DNA of 64,000 nt, from NCBI RefSeq assembly GCF_014837295.1, contig NZ_JACYHB010000015.1, forward strand, positions 1 through 64,000, written 5' to 3'. Source of the DNA: Cellulosimicrobium arenosum. GTDB taxonomy: Bacteria > Actinomycetota > Actinomycetes > Actinomycetales > Cellulomonadaceae. The position numbers and the translations under genes were made by a program. The notes beneath the pieces were generated by a model, which had not been told where the DNA came from, made no database searches, and saw nothing but the letters and a program-made list of their open reading frames with translations. Within the stretch, counting starts at the first letter, position 1, and the number at the start of each line of letters is the position of its first letter. Shown here one piece after another: positions 26,991 through 36,416 of the stretch.

Positions 26991-28483
26991 AGGGTGGCCC
27001 GCAGCCGCGCGAGGCGCGCGAGCGTGGATCCCTTGCCGAGCAGCTCCATGGACTCGAACAGCGGCGGCGAGACGCGCCTCCCGCTCACGGCAGCACGCAG
27101 CGGGGTGAACGCGAGGCGCGGCTTGATCTCCAGGTCCTCGACGATCGCGGCGGTCAGCGCGGCCTGGATCGGCTCGGCGGTGAAGTCGTCGAGACCGGTG
27201 AGCGCGGCGACGGCGGCGTCGACCACCTGCGGCGCCGACTCCTTGAGCCCCTTGCGCGCGTCCTCCTCGACCTCGAGCACGTCGTCGGGCGTGAACAGGA
27301 AGCCCAGCATCCCCACGGACTCCCCGAGCAGGACCATGCGCTCCTGCACGAGCGGCGCAGCCGCGGTGAGCAGGTCGCGGTGACGCGGGGAGAGGTCGGC
27401 GAACGAGTCGGCCGGGACCAGGCCGGCCGCGTGCAGGTAGGGCACGAGGCGGTCGCGGAAGTCGTCGGGGGCGAGCATGCGCACGTGCGTGGCGTTGATG
27501 GCCTCGGCCTTCTTCAGGTCGAAGCGCGCGGGGTTGGGCAGGACGTCGTGCACGTCGAACGCCGCGACCATCTCGTCGACGGAGAAGATGTCGTTGTCCG
27601 GCGCGATGGACCAGCCGAGCAGCGCGAGGTAGTTGAGCAGCCCCTCCGGCGTGAACCCGCGCTCGCGGTGCAGGAACAGGTTGGACTCCGGATCCCGCTT
27701 GGACAGCTTCTTGTTGCCCTCGCCCATGACGTACGGCAGGTGGCCGAACTCCGGCATCACCGTCGCGACGCCGATCTCCAGCAGTGCCTGGTACAGCGCG
27801 ATCTGGCGCGGGGTCGAGGAGAGCAGGTCCTCGCCGCGCAGCACGTGGGTGATCCCCATGAGCGCGTCGTCGACCGGGTTGACGAGCGTGTACAGCGGCT
27901 GGCCGTTCGCGCGCACGATCGCGTAGTCCGGGACGGAGCCGGCCTTGAACGTGATCTCGCCACGGACCAGGTCCGTGAACGTCACGTCCTCGTCGGGCAT
28001 GCGCAGGCGGAGCACGGGCTCGCGGCCCTCGGCACGGAATGCGGACCGCTGCTCGTCGGTGAGGGTGCGGTCGAAGTTGTCGTACCCCTTCGTCTTGATG
28101 CCGGCCGCGGCGTTGCGCGCGTCGACCTCCTCGGGCGTGGAGAACGACTCGTAGACGTACCCGCCCTCGACGAGCCGGCGGATCACGTCCTGGTAGAGGT
28201 CCGCGCGCTGCGACTGCCGGTACGGCTCGTGCGGGCCCCCGACCTCGGGGCCCTCGTCCCAGTCCAGGCCGAGCCAGCGCAGCGCGTCGAGCAGCTGCTC
28301 GTAGCTCTCGAGCGAGTCGCGTGCCGCGTCGGTGTCCTCGATGCGGAAGACGAACGTGCCCCCCACGTGCCGCGCGTACGCCCAGTTGAACAGCGCGGTG
28401 CGGATCAGCCCCACGTGCGGGGTCCCCGTCGGGGACGGGCAGAAGCGGACACGGACGGGCGAGGAACCAGGTGCGGGGATCAC
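26987..28483 (-). CDS. gltX: glutamyl-tRNA synthetase
   Basis: A 498-residue class I aminoacyl-tRNA synthetase charging tRNA-Glu, and in actinobacteria normally also tRNA-Gln for later amidation by GatCAB. The HIGH signature is [10 protein letters not shown] (H23) and the KMSKS equivalent is KLSKRD. Length fits. The GTG at 28483 is preceded by TACGCT and then exactly 6 bases (GGGCCC), so the transcript is probably leaderless. tRNA-Glu and tRNA-Gln genes lie 4.3 kb away on the same strand. Confidence 0.97.
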   Translation of the reverse strand: MIPAPGSSPVRVRFCPSPTGTPHVGLIRTALFNWAYARHVGGTFVFRIEDTDAARDSLESYEQLLDALRWLGLDWDEGPEVGGPHEPYRQSQRADLYQDVIRRLVEGGYVYESFSTPEEVDARNAAAGIKTKGYDNFDRTLTDEQRSAFRAEGREPVLRLRMPDEDVTFTDLVRGEITFKAGSVPDYAIVRANGQPLYTLVNPVDDALMGITHVLRGEDLLSSTPRQIALYQALLEIGVATVMPEFGHLPYVMGEGNKKLSKRDPESNLFLHRERGFTPEGLLNYLALLGWSIAPDNDIFSVDEMVAAFDVHDVLPNPARFDLKKAEAINATHVRMLAPDDFRDRLVPYLHAAGLVPADSFADLSPRHRDLLTAAAPLVQERMVLLGESVGMLGFLFTPDDVLEVEEDARKGLKESAPQVVDAAVAALTGLDDFTAEPIQAALTAAIVEDLEIKPRLAFTPLRAAVSGRRVSPPLFESMELLGKGSTLARLARLRATL

Positions 28484-28489
28484 GGGCCC

Positions 28490-28495
28490 AGCGTA
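28490..28495 (-). promoter_or_regulatory. -10 box for leaderless gltX
   Basis: TACGCT on the minus strand, then GGGCCC, then the GTG start. Confidence 0.5.
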
Positions 28496-28508
28496 GTGGC
28501 CGACGACG

Positions 28509-29621
28509 TCACATCCACTTGCGCCGCTTGAAGATCCAGTAGAGCGCGCCGGCGAAACCGACCATCGCGACGACCGCCGACGGGTAGCCGAGCGTCCAGT
28601 GCAGCTCGGGCATCACGTCGAAGTTCATGCCGTAGATCGCGGCGACCAGCGTCGGCGCGAACAGGATCGCGGCCCAGCCCGAGATCTTCTTCATGTCCTC
28701 GTTCTGCCGTTGGGCCACGAGGGTCGCGTTGACGTCGAGGATCTGCGCGAGCGCGTCGCGGTACTCGGACACCTGGGCGTGCGCGCGGGCGAGATGGTCG
28801 GAGACGTCCTGCAGGAAGGTCTGGAGCTCCTGGGGGACGTCGTACTTGCCGAATCCCTCGCTGAGCGAGCGCACCACGGAGATCATCGACGACGTCACGT
28901 GCTGCGTGTCGATGACCTCCTGGCTGAGCCGGTAGATGCGCTCGGCGACGGCCGCGTCCCCGCTGAAGACCTGCCGCTCGATCTGCTCCTTGTCGATGTC
29001 GATGCCCCGCAGGACGGGCGCGTAGCCGTCGACGATCGTGTCCAGGACCCGGTACACGACAGCCTCCGGACCCTGGTTCAGCAGGTGCTCCTCGGTGAGC
29101 AGGGAGCGGTCGCCGCGAGCCAGCACGTCGGCGATGCTCTCCTCGAGCGCAGCACCCGCCGTGCCGTCGATCCACCGCGCGTCCTGGCACAGGATGGCGA
29201 TCGCGCCCGGGCGCACGAGGACGTGGAACTCGGAGAAGTCGACCTCCTCGAGCTCGTCGACGTACCGGGCGGAGCGGACGACGAGGAACAGCACGTCCCC
29301 GTAGCGCTCGAGCTTGGGACGTTGGTGGGCGTGCAGCAGGTCGTCCACGAGGACCGGGTGCAGGTCCCACGCCTGTGCGAGCTCCTGCACCGCCGCCGCG
29401 TCCGGGGCCGGGTAGAGCAGCATGGTCATGTGGTCGGGCGCCGCAGCGGCGAACCGCAGGCCGTCCGCGACGCTGTCCTCGTCCGGGGCACGCAGGACCC
29501 GCCCCGCGTCCACGTACCGCATGATGCGGGGCAGGTCGACGGTCTCGGGCTCGCCCGCGGGACGGCGGCGCAGGAGATCGCGGCGACGAGCCGGAGGGCC
29601 CTCGGTGCGGCGTGCGCTCAT
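28509..29621 (-). CDS. CorA-family magnesium/cobalt transporter
   Basis: A 370-residue pentameric ion-channel subunit. The soluble N-terminal domain and long stalk helix ([19 protein letters not shown]) are followed by two C-terminal membrane helices; the selectivity motif YGMN is at 330-333 and the tail is basic (FKRRKWM). GGGAGG precedes the ATG at 29621. The longer frame upstream belongs to the FAH gene in another frame. Confidence 0.94.
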   Translation of the reverse strand: MSARRTEGPPARRRDLLRRRPAGEPETVDLPRIMRYVDAGRVLRAPDEDSVADGLRFAAAAPDHMTMLLYPAPDAAAVQELAQAWDLHPVLVDDLLHAHQRPKLERYGDVLFLVVRSARYVDELEEVDFSEFHVLVRPGAIAILCQDARWIDGTAGAALEESIADVLARGDRSLLTEEHLLNQGPEAVVYRVLDTIVDGYAPVLRGIDIDKEQIERQVFSGDAAVAERIYRLSQEVIDTQHVTSSMISVVRSLSEGFGKYDVPQELQTFLQDVSDHLARAHAQVSEYRDALAQILDVNATLVAQRQNEDMKKISGWAAILFAPTLVAAIYGMNFDVMPELHWTLGYPSAVVAMVGFAGALYWIFKRRKWM

Positions 29622-29641
29622 GGCGATGCCTCCCTGGGACG

Positions 29642-30424
29642 TCAGGCCCGCCGGACCACCGGGTTGCCGAGCACGCCGATGCCCTCGACCTCGCACTCGA
29701 CGCGGTCGCCGACGTCGATGCGGCCGACGCCCGCCGGCGTGCCCGTGAGGATGACGTCCCCCGGCAGGAGAGTCATGGCCTCGGAGATGTACGAGACGAG
29801 GTACGCGACGTCGAACACCATGTCGCGCGTGCGGCCGTCCTGCTTGACCTCGCCGTTGACGCGGCTGCGCACGCCGACGTCCTCGGGGTCGAGGTCGGTG
29901 TCGATCCACGGGCCGAGAGGGCACGAGGAGTCGAACCCCTTGGCGCGCGCCCACTGGCCGTCGGTGCGCTGCGCGTCGCGCGCGGTGACGTCGTTGGCCA
30001 CGGTGTAGCCCAGGACGTACGACGCCGCGGCGTCCGGCGCCACGTCCTTGGCGAGCCGTCCGATGACGACGGCGAGCTCGGCCTCGTACGAGACCTCCTG
30101 CGAGAAGTCCGGCAGGACGATCGGGTCGTCCGGACCGACCACGGACGTGTTGGGCTTGAGGAAGATCAGGGGGCGCGAGGGGACGTCGGTACCCATCTCC
30201 TGGGCGTGGTCGGCGTAGTTGCGACCGACCGCGACCACCTTGGAGCGCGGGATCACGGGGGCGAGGAGCCGCACGCCGTCGCCCAGCTCGATCCGCTCCC
30301 CCGTCGGCGTGACCGGCATGTAGAGCGGGTCACCCGTGAGGACCGCGAGATACGTGCGGTCCCCCTCCTGCTGGACGAGGGCGTAGCGGGGGTCGTCTCC
30401 GGTGGTGAATCTCGCGATGCGCAC
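29642..30424 (-). CDS. fumarylacetoacetate hydrolase family protein
   Basis: A 260-residue protein of the FAH/5-carboxymethyl-2-hydroxymuconate isomerase family, which hydrolyses or decarboxylates acylpyruvates and related diketo acids. The metal-binding EAELAVVIG segment, the VGRNYADHAQEMG motif and the C-terminal GDVILTGTPAGVG are all present. It is a conserved neighbour of gltX in actinobacteria. GTG start 6 bases after TAGTCT (30431-30436), with the same GGGCCC spacer as gltX, so leaderless. Confidence 0.92.
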   Translation of the reverse strand: MRIARFTTGDDPRYALVQQEGDRTYLAVLTGDPLYMPVTPTGERIELGDGVRLLAPVIPRSKVVAVGRNYADHAQEMGTDVPSRPLIFLKPNTSVVGPDDPIVLPDFSQEVSYEAELAVVIGRLAKDVAPDAAASYVLGYTVANDVTARDAQRTDGQWARAKGFDSSCPLGPWIDTDLDPEDVGVRSRVNGEVKQDGRTRDMVFDVAYLVSYISEAMTLLPGDVILTGTPAGVGRIDVGDRVECEVEGIGVLGNPVVRRA

Positions 30425-30430
30425 GGGCCC

Positions 30431-30436
30431 AGACTA
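30431..30436 (-). promoter_or_regulatory. -10 box for leaderless FAH gene
   Basis: TAGTCT on the minus strand, then GGGCCC, then the GTG at 30424. Confidence 0.5.
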
Positions 30437-30449
30437 TCCGGGCACGCGG

Positions 30450-31340
30450 TCAGGCGCGGGCGAGCACCTCGCCGTTGAGCACCGCGAACCACCCGGCGGG
30501 CTCCTCGGCCCAGCGCAGCCAGTCCTGCGCGAGCTGCTCGAGCGCGACGTCGTCGGCGAGCGACGACTCCTTGGCCTGGGCGGCGAAGTTCGACGCGACG
30601 CACCGCTCGGCCCACAGCCCGCCCCACCAGGTCCGGTCCTCGGGCGTCGCGTAGCACCACGTGCTCGCGGACGGGACGATGCCGGCCGGGTCGAACCCGG
30701 CCTCCTGCACCCACGCGAAGAGGCGACGCCCGGCGTCGGCCTCGTACCCGTAGTCGTGCGTGACCTCGTGGTAGAGCGTGTTCCACTCCGTCAGGCCGGA
30801 GGACTCGGGGTACCAGGTCATGGCCGCGTAGTCGGCGTCGCGGACCGCGACGAGGCCGCCCGGCCTCGCGACGCGACGCATCTCGCGCAGGACGGCGATC
30901 GGGTCGGAGAGGTGCTGCAGGAGCTGGTGGGCGTAGACGACGTCGAACGTGTCGTCGGCGAAGGGCAGCTCGTACGCGTTGGCCTGCTGGAACGCGATGT
31001 TCGGCGTGCTGCGCCGCGCGGCGAGCTCGCGCGCGCTGCCGAGGACCTTCGCCGACGCGTCGACGCCCACCACCCTGCCGGACGGCACGCGCGCCGCGAG
31101 GTCGACGGTGACCGTCGCGGGGCCGCACCCGACGTCGAGCACGCTCATGTCCTCGCGCAGGTGCGGCAGGAGGAAGCCGGCCGAGTTCTCGGCCGTGCGC
31201 CAGCGGTGGGAGCGCAGCACGGACTCGTGGTGCCCGTGGGTGTAGGACTCGGACTCCTTCGACGGGACGGACCCGGTCGCCCCGGTAGGAGCCTCGCTGC
31301 GAGGTCCGGTCGCGTCGCCGTGGAGGGGAGTGTGCGTCAT
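30450..31340 (-). CDS. class I SAM-dependent methyltransferase
   Basis: A 296-residue methyltransferase of the UbiE/type-11 group. The SAM-binding motif I is VLDVGCGPATVT (67-78), with VVGVDAS (motif post I), FDVVYAHQLLQHLSD (motif II) and LREMRRVARPGGLVAV (motif III). The first 45 residues are a His/Ser-rich extension. The substrate is unknown. The ATG at 31340 is preferred over a frame extending to 31457, which would run into the divergent promoter region. Confidence 0.88.
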   Translation of the reverse strand: MTHTPLHGDATGPRSEAPTGATGSVPSKESESYTHGHHESVLRSHRWRTAENSAGFLLPHLREDMSVLDVGCGPATVTVDLAARVPSGRVVGVDASAKVLGSARELAARRSTPNIAFQQANAYELPFADDTFDVVYAHQLLQHLSDPIAVLREMRRVARPGGLVAVRDADYAAMTWYPESSGLTEWNTLYHEVTHDYGYEADAGRRLFAWVQEAGFDPAGIVPSASTWCYATPEDRTWWGGLWAERCVASNFAAQAKESSLADDVALEQLAQDWLRWAEEPAGWFAVLNGEVLARA

Positions 31341-31440
31341 ACCCGCACGGTATGCCGGACGTGGTGGCTTCTCGACCGCGTTCTCACACTCTGGGCGCTC
31401 CCCTCGTGCGCACCCGAGCAGCTGACGGAGAATCGCACGC

Positions 31441-32646
31441 ATGGTCGCCGACGTCACCGCCCACGCCCCGACGTCGTCGTGGCGCCGTCACGCCGAGCTG
31501 CTCGTCGGCGGGCCCGGCCGCATCACGGGGGTCGACGTCGCGCGCGGGGTCGCGGTGCTCGGCATGTTCACCGCGCACGTGGGGTTCACCGACACCGACG
31601 CCGGTGGTCTCGCTGCGGTGCTCGACGTCTCGCACGGTCGGTCGTCGATCCTGTTCGCGCTCGTCGCGGGGGTGTCGCTGGCGCTCGTGTCCGGGGGCCG
31701 GGTGCCGCTCGACGGACTGCCGCTGCTGCAGGCCCGCACCCGGATCCTGGTCCGGGCGGTCATGCTGCTCGGGCTCGTCGGGCTGCTGGACCTGCTGGGC
31801 ACGCGGGTGCTGCTCATCCTCGGGTTCTACGCCGCGTACTTCGTGCTCGCGCTGCCGTTCCTGCGCTGGTCGGCCGGTCGGCTCGCCGTGCTGGCCGGGA
31901 CGGTCGCGGTCGTCGGCCCGGTGCTCGCGTACTACGGCCCCGAGGTGCTGGCGCGAGCCGGGCTGCACCTGCCCGACGACGGTTCCGGGTCGCTGACCGA
32001 CTTCCTGCTCTCGGGCCACTACCCGGCCGGCGTCTGGATGGCGTACGTGCTCGCAGGCATGGCGGTCGGCCGGCTCGACCTCCGGTCGACGCCCGTGCGC
32101 GTCGCGCTGGTGTCCGGCGGGCTGCTCGCGACGGTCGTGGGGTACGGCCTGTCGGCCACGATGGTCGGGCCGCTGGGCGGCGCGCAGGCGGTCGACGACG
32201 CGGCGGCGACGTGGTCCAGCGCGTTCCGACCGGAGGCCCTCGACCGGACCGACCCCTGGCCCACGTCGGCGTACCTGTGGCTGGCGGGACCGCACACCGA
32301 CACCCTGCCCGAGGTGATCGGGTCGGGTGGGTTCGCGGTCGCGGTGCTCGGCCTGTGCCTCTTCGCCGGACGCATCGGGAGGTGGGCGCTGGCGCCCGTC
32401 GCCGCGGTCGGGGCGATGGCGCTCAGCGTCTACAGCGCGCAGATCGTCGTGGTGTGGCTCTGGGGCGAGGAGGCCTTCGAGCAGACGACGAACGGCCCGC
32501 TGCTCGCCCTCGTGCTCGCGACCCTCGCCGCGGCCACGCTCTGGCGGTGGGCGCTCGGCAGGGGTCCGCTCGAGCGTCTCCTCGCCGGCGTGGCCGGGCG
32601 GACCGCGACGGTCGCGAGCGCAGCGCCGGTAGCCTCGCAACCATGA
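31441..32646 (+). CDS. DUF418/DUF1624-type multispan membrane protein
   Basis: A 401-residue protein with about ten hydrophobic segments. The opening RITGVDVARGVAVLGMFTAH is the hallmark of the heparan-alpha-glucosaminide N-acetyltransferase-like catalytic fold (DUF1624), and the C-terminal half (SAYLWLAGPHT, GAMALSVYSAQI) is typical of DUF418. These proteins probably acylate a cell-surface glycan or lipid; substrate unknown. Its TGA overlaps the ATG of the next gene (ATGA). Confidence 0.83.
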   Translation: MVADVTAHAPTSSWRRHAELLVGGPGRITGVDVARGVAVLGMFTAHVGFTDTDAGGLAAVLDVSHGRSSILFALVAGVSLALVSGGRVPLDGLPLLQARTRILVRAVMLLGLVGLLDLLGTRVLLILGFYAAYFVLALPFLRWSAGRLAVLAGTVAVVGPVLAYYGPEVLARAGLHLPDDGSGSLTDFLLSGHYPAGVWMAYVLAGMAVGRLDLRSTPVRVALVSGGLLATVVGYGLSATMVGPLGGAQAVDDAAATWSSAFRPEALDRTDPWPTSAYLWLAGPHTDTLPEVIGSGGFAVAVLGLCLFAGRIGRWALAPVAAVGAMALSVYSAQIVVVWLWGEEAFEQTTNGPLLALVLATLAAATLWRWALGRGPLERLLAGVAGRTATVASAAPVASQP

Positions 32647-33662
32647 CAGCCTCCTTCACCACGCCCGCCGGCACCGACGCTCCCGTCCCCTCCACGCGAC
32701 GGCTGGGCCGGTCCGGTCTGGCCGTGTCGGCCGTCGGGCTCGGGTGCAACAACCTGGGCCGGACAGACGCAGCGACGACCACGTTCGAGGGGAGCCGCGA
32801 CGTCGTGCACGCCGCGCTCGACGCCGGCATCTCGTTCTTCGACACCGCCGACAACTACGGGGCCGAGCCGGGCCTGAGCGAGCAGTTCCTCGGCCGGGCG
32901 CTGGGCTCGCGCCGCGAGGACGTCGTCGTCGCGACGAAGTTCGGCATGGGCGTCCGGGGGCTCAACGGGCCCGACTTCCGGGCGCGCGGTTCACGCCGCT
33001 ACGTCATGAAGGCGGTCGAGGGCTCGCTGCGCCGCCTCGGCACGGACTACCTCGACCTGTACCAGTTCCACACGCCCGACGACCAGACCCCGATCGACGA
33101 GACCCTGTCCGCCCTGGACGACCTCGTCCGCCAGGGCAAGGTCCGATACGTGGGGCACTCCAACCGCGCGGGCTGGCAGATCGCGGAGGCGGAGCTCACG
33201 GCGCGTGCGACCGGGACCACCCGGTTCGTCTCGGCGCAGAACCAGTACAACCTCATCGACCGGGCGGCCGAGCTCGAGGTGCTGCCCGCCGCCGCTGCCT
33301 ACGGGATCGGTGTGCTCCCCTTCTTCCCGCTCGCCAACGGGCTGCTCACCGGCAAGTACGCGGGCGGCGCCCGCCCCGCGGACGGCCGCCTCGTCCGCGC
33401 CAAGCCGCACCTCCTCGAGACGGCGCCGTGGGAGGCGCTCGACCGGCTGCACGCGTTCTGCGCGGTGCGGGGCATCACGGAGGTGCAGGTCGCGTTCGGC
33501 TGGCTGCTGTCCCGACCGCAGGTGTCGAGCGTGATCGCCGGCGCGACGACGCCCGACCAGGTCCGTCAGAACGCCGCCGCAGGCGCCTGGGAGCCCTCGC
33601 CCGACGACCTGGCCGAGCTCGACGAGATCTTCCCGCCGGCCCGGAAGGTCGCACCCTTCTGA
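32643..33662 (+). CDS. aldo/keto reductase
   Basis: A 339-residue AKR with tetrad D67, Y72 (FFDTADNYG), K99 (VVATKFG) and H143 (DLYQFHTPD), and cofactor-loop IAGATTPDQVRQN. It overlaps the preceding membrane-protein gene by 4 bases. A TAGCCT box (32630-32635) also lies 7 bases before the ATG inside that gene, so it may have its own leaderless transcript in addition to coupling. The substrate is unknown. Confidence 0.9.
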   Translation: MTASFTTPAGTDAPVPSTRRLGRSGLAVSAVGLGCNNLGRTDAATTTFEGSRDVVHAALDAGISFFDTADNYGAEPGLSEQFLGRALGSRREDVVVATKFGMGVRGLNGPDFRARGSRRYVMKAVEGSLRRLGTDYLDLYQFHTPDDQTPIDETLSALDDLVRQGKVRYVGHSNRAGWQIAEAELTARATGTTRFVSAQNQYNLIDRAAELEVLPAAAAYGIGVLPFFPLANGLLTGKYAGGARPADGRLVRAKPHLLETAPWEALDRLHAFCAVRGITEVQVAFGWLLSRPQVSSVIAGATTPDQVRQNAAAGAWEPSPDDLAELDEIFPPARKVAPF

Positions 33663-33695
33663 CGCGCAGGAGGCGGACGGTCGTACCGTGGAGGC

Positions 33696-34073
33696 ATGGC
33701 CACGTGGGACGACGTCGACCGCATCGCCGCGGTCCTGCCCGACACCGCTGCGGACGGACGCGCGTGGCGGGTGCACGGCAAGCTGTTCGTGTGGGAGCGC
33801 GCCCTGCGAGCGAGGGACCGTGCCGAGCTCGGCGACACCGCGCCCGCCGAAGCACCAGCGGCGTTCCGCGTCGCCGACGAGGGCGAGAAGGAGGCGCTCG
33901 TCGGCGACGACCCGCAGACGTTCTTCACGACGTCGCACTTCGACGGGTATCCCATCGTGCTCGCCCGGCTCGACCGCGTCCCGGTCCCCGAGCTCGAGGA
34001 GATCGTCCAGGACGCGTGGCTCGCGCGGGCACCTCGTCGGATCGCGGCGCAGTACCTCGACCGTTCCGAGTAG
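33696..34073 (+). CDS. MmcQ/YjbR-family protein
   Basis: A 125-residue protein. The pattern WDDVDRIAAVLPDT, then AWRVHGKLFVWERAL, and the C-terminal DAWLARAPRRIAAQYL fits the MmcQ/YjbR DNA-binding-like family (DUF419), whose function is not established. Both a GGAGG and a TACCGT box lie within 12 bases of the start. It stands alone between the AKR gene and a convergent gene. Confidence 0.85.
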   Translation: MATWDDVDRIAAVLPDTAADGRAWRVHGKLFVWERALRARDRAELGDTAPAEAPAAFRVADEGEKEALVGDDPQTFFTTSHFDGYPIVLARLDRVPVPELEEIVQDAWLARAPRRIAAQYLDRSE

Positions 34074-34093
34074 GTCTCGGACGGCCACGCACG

Positions 34094-35131
34094 TCAGTAC
34101 TGGCGAGCCTCGGAGATCTCGAACGTCGCGGCCTTCAGCGCGTCGACGTCCTCGGGCAGGACGAAGTCGAAGACCGTCACCGTCTCGGACTCCCCCGGCT
34201 CGAGCGTGTCGGTGTAGAGGAAGTCCTCGTCGATGACCTTGCCGTCCGCGTCGAGGGCCTGCACGTCCATGTCGTACATCTTGGCCTCGTCGGCGTTGTT
34301 CGTCACCGTCACCGGCAGCTCGGTCTCGACCCAGCCGTCGTCGTCCGACGCGGTGAACTCGCCCCACTCGAGGGTCACGTCCTCCGCGAGGATGACGTCG
34401 GACGCGTCACCCGACATGCGGTCGAGGTCGTCCATGATCTCGTCGGTGGAGGGCACCTCGCCGTCGGCGTCAGCAGGGGCCTCCTCGTCGTCCGCCGGAG
34501 GCTGCTCTCCCTCCGTCGAGTCCTGGGTCGGCTCCTCCTGCGACTGCGTCGTCGTGTCGTCGTACTCGTACTCGTAGCTGTCCGCCCAGGCGAGGAGCAG
34601 GACCCACGACAGGATCGTCACGATGATCGCGACGGCACCGACGATGATGGCACTGAGACCGAGGCCCTTGCCCGACTTGCCCTTCTTGACCTGCGTCAGG
34701 CCGACGATCCCGAGCACGATGCCCACGAGCGCCATGAACGCCGCGAAGAAGTTGAACCCCGGGATCCACGAGCCGAGCAGGCCGAGGCCGGCCAGGACGA
34801 GACCGATGATCGCGAAGACGTTGGTCGTCGACGGCGGCGGCGGGGTATAGCCCCCGTACCCGCCACCGTAGGAGGGCTGCTGCTGACCGTAGGGGTCCTG
34901 CGGCTGACCGTACGGCTGCTGGCCATAGGGGTCCTGCTGGGGTGCGCCGCCGCCGTAGGGGGCGCCCGGGGCGTACGGGTCCGGCACGGGCTGCTGCGGG
35001 GGCGTTCCCTGGGACCCGTACGGCGGGTTCCCGCCACCCGACGGCTCGCCCGTGGGCACCGGGGCCGAACCGTCCTGCGGACGGTACGGGTCGTACTGGT
35101 ACGGGTCCTGACCTGTCGGGGGCTGCGTCAT
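34094..35131 (-). CDS. DUF4190 membrane protein with extracytoplasmic FxLYD-like domain
   Basis: A 345-residue protein in three parts: a Pro/Gln/Gly/Tyr-rich cytoplasmic N-terminus (1-98, repeated DPYGQQ-like units), a DUF4190-type double-span membrane region (about 104-185: AIIGLVLAGLGLLGSW and GLSAIIVGAVAIIVTIL), and an acidic linker followed by an extracellular beta-sandwich (about 240-345) with an LEWGEF start and VTVFDF strands typical of FxLYD domains. GGAGGAG precedes the ATG. Function unknown; related proteins occur throughout actinobacteria. Confidence 0.78.
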   Translation of the reverse strand: MTQPPTGQDPYQYDPYRPQDGSAPVPTGEPSGGGNPPYGSQGTPPQQPVPDPYAPGAPYGGGAPQQDPYGQQPYGQPQDPYGQQQPSYGGGYGGYTPPPPSTTNVFAIIGLVLAGLGLLGSWIPGFNFFAAFMALVGIVLGIVGLTQVKKGKSGKGLGLSAIIVGAVAIIVTILSWVLLLAWADSYEYEYDDTTTQSQEEPTQDSTEGEQPPADDEEAPADADGEVPSTDEIMDDLDRMSGDASDVILAEDVTLEWGEFTASDDDGWVETELPVTVTNNADEAKMYDMDVQALDADGKVIDEDFLYTDTLEPGESETVTVFDFVLPEDVDALKAATFEISEARQY

Positions 35132-35231
35132 GATCTCCTCCGCGGCCGCGCCGCGTGCTCGGGCTCGCCGCTGCTCGCGGCGTCGTGAACCTGTGTCGTC
35201 CGAAGACCGCGGCCACCTCGACCCGGCTTGC

Positions 35232-35237
35232 TAGCCT
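35232..35237 (+). promoter_or_regulatory. -10 box of a leaderless transcript
   Basis: TAGCCT, then 6 bases, then the GTG at 35244; no ribosome binding site. Confidence 0.5.
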
Positions 35238-35243
35238 GGGACG

Positions 35244-36305
35244 GTGACCCCTCTCCCGACCGCGGCAGATCCTAGCGGGTCACGTCCCGTCGTCGACCCG
35301 GGCGTCCACGATCCGTCGGCTCGCCCCTCCGGCCCGGTGCTGGCGCCCGGGACCGCGCTCCTGCCGCCCCAGACGTGGCTCGAACGGGACCGCGCCCACA
35401 GCGAGCGCGCCGACGCGCTGACCGCCGGGTGGCGCCACCGCAAGGACCGCGCTGAGAAGCACGCGATCGAGGACTTCCTCTTCACCTACTACCCCACCCG
35501 CCCGGCACAGCTGCGGCGATGGCACCCCGGGGCCGGCGCCGTGCTCGCCCGCCCCCGGACGCCGCAGCACCCGCGGACGCAGGCCGGCGACGCGGCGTCG
35601 GGCTCCTACGCCGACCGTACGACGTGGCGGTGGTACCGCGAGACGGCGACGGGGGTCACGCTCGACGTCGACGCGTTCCTCGCCGACCGGGGCGAGACGG
35701 TGCGCTACGTCCACCGGCTGCTGTCCGCGACCGCGTCCCGTACCGGCCGGTTCGGGTGCTTCGGCCTGCACGAGTGGGCGATGGTCTACCGGGACCGCGA
35801 GGCCGGTCGGGACCGGCGACACCCGCTGCCGCTGCGGCTCGGCCCCGAGGGCACCGACCGGGTGGTGGAGTCGAACCCGGTGCAGTGCACGCACTTCGAC
35901 GCGTTCCGCTTCTTCACCCCCGAGGCCGCGCCGCGCAACCGGCTGCAGCCCACGCGCGCGTCCCAGCCGGACCTCGAGCAGCCCGCATGCCTCCACGCGA
36001 CCATGGACCTGTACAAGTGGGCGACCAAGCTCGGCCCGGCGACGCCGGGCGGGCTCCTCCTCGACTGCTTCGAGCTCGCGCGGGACGTACGCGTCACCGA
36101 CATGCGGGCCTCGCCCTACGACGTCTCCGCCTACGGTCTGGGCGCGATCGCGATCGAGACCCCCGAGGGCAAGGCCGAGTACGTCCGGCACCAGCGCGCG
36201 TTCGCCGAACGAGGTGCGACGCTGCGGGCGCGGCTGCTCGACGTGTGCACGGCGCTGCTGGACGCCCCGATCGCGCCGGTCGCCGCTGCGACAGCCTCCC
36301 GCTGA
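35244..36305 (+). CDS. conserved actinobacterial protein often named '3-methyladenine DNA glycosylase'
   Basis: A 353-residue protein. The segment EDFLFTYYPTRPAQLRRWHPG identifies a conserved actinobacterial family that databases commonly label 3-methyladenine DNA glycosylase, but I see neither the HhH-GPD nor the AAG fold motifs, so that name should not be trusted. Other conserved features are FGLHEWAMVYR, CTHFDAFRFFTPEA and ATMDLYKWATKLGP. No signal or membrane segment. GTG start 6 bases after TAGCCT (leaderless). Confidence 0.7.
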   Translation: MTPLPTAADPSGSRPVVDPGVHDPSARPSGPVLAPGTALLPPQTWLERDRAHSERADALTAGWRHRKDRAEKHAIEDFLFTYYPTRPAQLRRWHPGAGAVLARPRTPQHPRTQAGDAASGSYADRTTWRWYRETATGVTLDVDAFLADRGETVRYVHRLLSATASRTGRFGCFGLHEWAMVYRDREAGRDRRHPLPLRLGPEGTDRVVESNPVQCTHFDAFRFFTPEAAPRNRLQPTRASQPDLEQPACLHATMDLYKWATKLGPATPGGLLLDCFELARDVRVTDMRASPYDVSAYGLGAIAIETPEGKAEYVRHQRAFAERGATLRARLLDVCTALLDAPIAPVAAATASR

Positions 36306-36416
36306 CGAGACCCGCTCGGGCCGGCCTTCCGCACGCCACGGCATCCCGCTTTCTCCGGGGGACGGCCGCGAGATCCTGCCCCGCTCACACCCGGTCGACG
36401 TGCGAGCATCGACCAG

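Noticed and set aside
30402-33662. A 1086-codon plus-strand frame ending with the aldo/keto reductase
   Set aside because: Its first two thirds are antisense or out of frame to the methyltransferase and DUF418 genes and have no family similarity; the real start is 32643.
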